From the NCBI GenBank assembly GCA_028291305.1, contig JAQGII010000520.1, positions 1 through 5,524 on the forward strand: 5,524 nucleotides of DNA, in the 5' to 3' direction. Shown here piece after piece: positions 5,254-5,524 of the stretch. This DNA comes from Caulobacteraceae bacterium (GTDB lineage: Bacteria; Pseudomonadota; Alphaproteobacteria; Caulobacterales; Caulobacteraceae). The number at the start of each line of letters is the position of its first letter. Position 1 is the first letter of the stretch. The notes beneath the pieces are model-generated. The model did no database searches. It saw only the letters and a list, made by a program, of their open reading frames with translations, and had not been told where the DNA came from. The position numbers were made by a program, and so were the translations under genes.

Positions 5254-5265
5254 CTTTCCGGAAAG
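5254..5265. promoter_or_regulatory. 12-base perfect palindrome upstream of the outer-membrane gene
   Basis: CTTTCCGGAAAG is a perfect palindrome about 50 bases before the outer-membrane gene start and just downstream of the TTGACC on the minus strand. It could be an operator for a dimeric regulator. No named family is recognised, and a chance palindrome cannot be excluded. Confidence 0.25.
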
Positions 5266-5344
5266 GTTGTCGCAGCACTGGTCAAGGCGAACGATTGCTG
5301 TCTATGCTGCGGCATTTTGGACACAGCTTGTTTCAGGCAAGGCG

Positions 5345-5467
5345 ATGACTACGACACACTATGGGCGGAAGCTGACTGAACCATGTCCAGATTGTGGCTA
5401 TGCTGCCATTACGAAAACATCGTTATCGCAGCAGCACCGGCTTCGCGCGGAGCTGACTAGGCCCTAG
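5345..5467 (+). CDS. Doubtful 40-residue ORF with a CPDCGY knuckle
   Basis: From ATG 5345 the frame reads MTTTHYGRKLTEPCPDCGY and ends ELTRP at TAG 5465-5467. A single CxxC knuckle (residues 14-17) would need partner ligands from another chain to bind zinc. The ribosome binding site is poor (AAGG very close to the ATG). Codons such as TTA, ACA, AAA, TGT and ACT are unlike those of the neighbouring genes, so it is either a recently acquired small gene, a gene fragment, or not coding. The frame stays open far upstream only because it runs antisense to the outer-membrane gene. I do not recognise the protein. Confidence 0.25.
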   Translation: MTTTHYGRKLTEPCPDCGYAAITKTSLSQQHRLRAELTRP

Positions 5468-5524
5468 CGCAAAGCCGCCTGGGCCGCGGCCAGCCGGGCG
5501 ATCGGCACGCGGTAGGGGGAGCAG
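5464..5524 (-). CDS. 3' end of an unidentified leftward gene
   Basis: The minus strand reads CSPYRVPIARLAAAQAALR and then TAG at 5466-5464. Nearly every codon ends in G or C, as in the real genes of this window, and the Ala-rich end looks like a C-terminal helix. Only 19 residues are visible, so the product cannot be named. Its stop shares CTAG (5464-5467) with the stop of the doubtful plus-strand ORF. Confidence 0.5.
   Translation of the reverse strand, partial: CSPYRVPIARLAAAQAALR

Noticed and set aside
4673..5344. Long rightward ORF running into the CPDCGY segment
   Set aside because: Most of it is antisense to the signal-peptide-bearing outer-membrane gene; only the tail from 5345 could be independent.
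1..5524. tRNA, rRNA, CRISPR array, insertion sequence or prophage genes
   Set aside because: No cloverleaf, regularly spaced repeats, transposase or phage protein motifs were seen on either strand.

Overview
The window looks like chromosomal DNA of a high-GC alphaproteobacterium, most likely of the Caulobacteraceae (Caulobacter, Phenylobacterium or relatives). The reasons are strong G/C preference at third codon positions, a flagellin-modification type glycosyltransferase, an alphaproteobacterial COG4111/NadQ-like NAD regulator, a FixK/FNR-type operator, and dispersed palindromic intergenic repeats of the alphaproteobacterial kind. The genus is inferred from protein style; no marker gene is present.

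Layout. (1) 1-599, plus strand: 3' end of a glycosyltransferase gene cut by the window edge. (2) 691-1404, plus: an extremely acidic protein ending in the recurrent ETFPASDP tail. It has a possible EcfG-type general-stress promoter upstream and a well-formed internal ribosome binding site and ATG that could give a separate 66-residue product. (3) 1414-1472: a palindromic repeat between convergent genes. (4) 1489-2716, minus: a probable two-gene operon, a tandem-domain universal stress protein followed by a conserved protein of unknown function, with a FixK/FNR-like box about 70 bases upstream. (5) 2842-4472, plus: a translationally coupled pair, a YfbR-like HD phosphohydrolase and a NrtR-like regulator with a degenerate Nudix domain and a winged helix. 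(6) 4483-4667: four successive hairpins, including a second copy of the repeat seen at 1425-1472, again between convergent genes. (7) 4664-5206, minus: a small outer-membrane beta-barrel protein with a clear signal peptide. (8) 5207-5463: a stretch visibly richer in A/T, with a doubtful 40-codon ORF. (9) 5464-5524, minus: the 3' end of an unidentified gene.

How it fits together. The middle of the window has a stress and oxygen flavour: a possible EcfG promoter, a universal stress protein and a FixK/FNR box. The HD hydrolase and NadQ-like regulator suggest a nucleotide/NAD module. No mobile element, phage gene, CRISPR array, tRNA or rRNA is visible. I see no obviously new multi-gene system. 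The most original signals are the nested start in the acidic gene, the composite palindromic repeats at convergent 3' ends, the coupling of an HD nucleotidase to an NAD sensor-regulator, and the compositionally odd 5207-5463 region.
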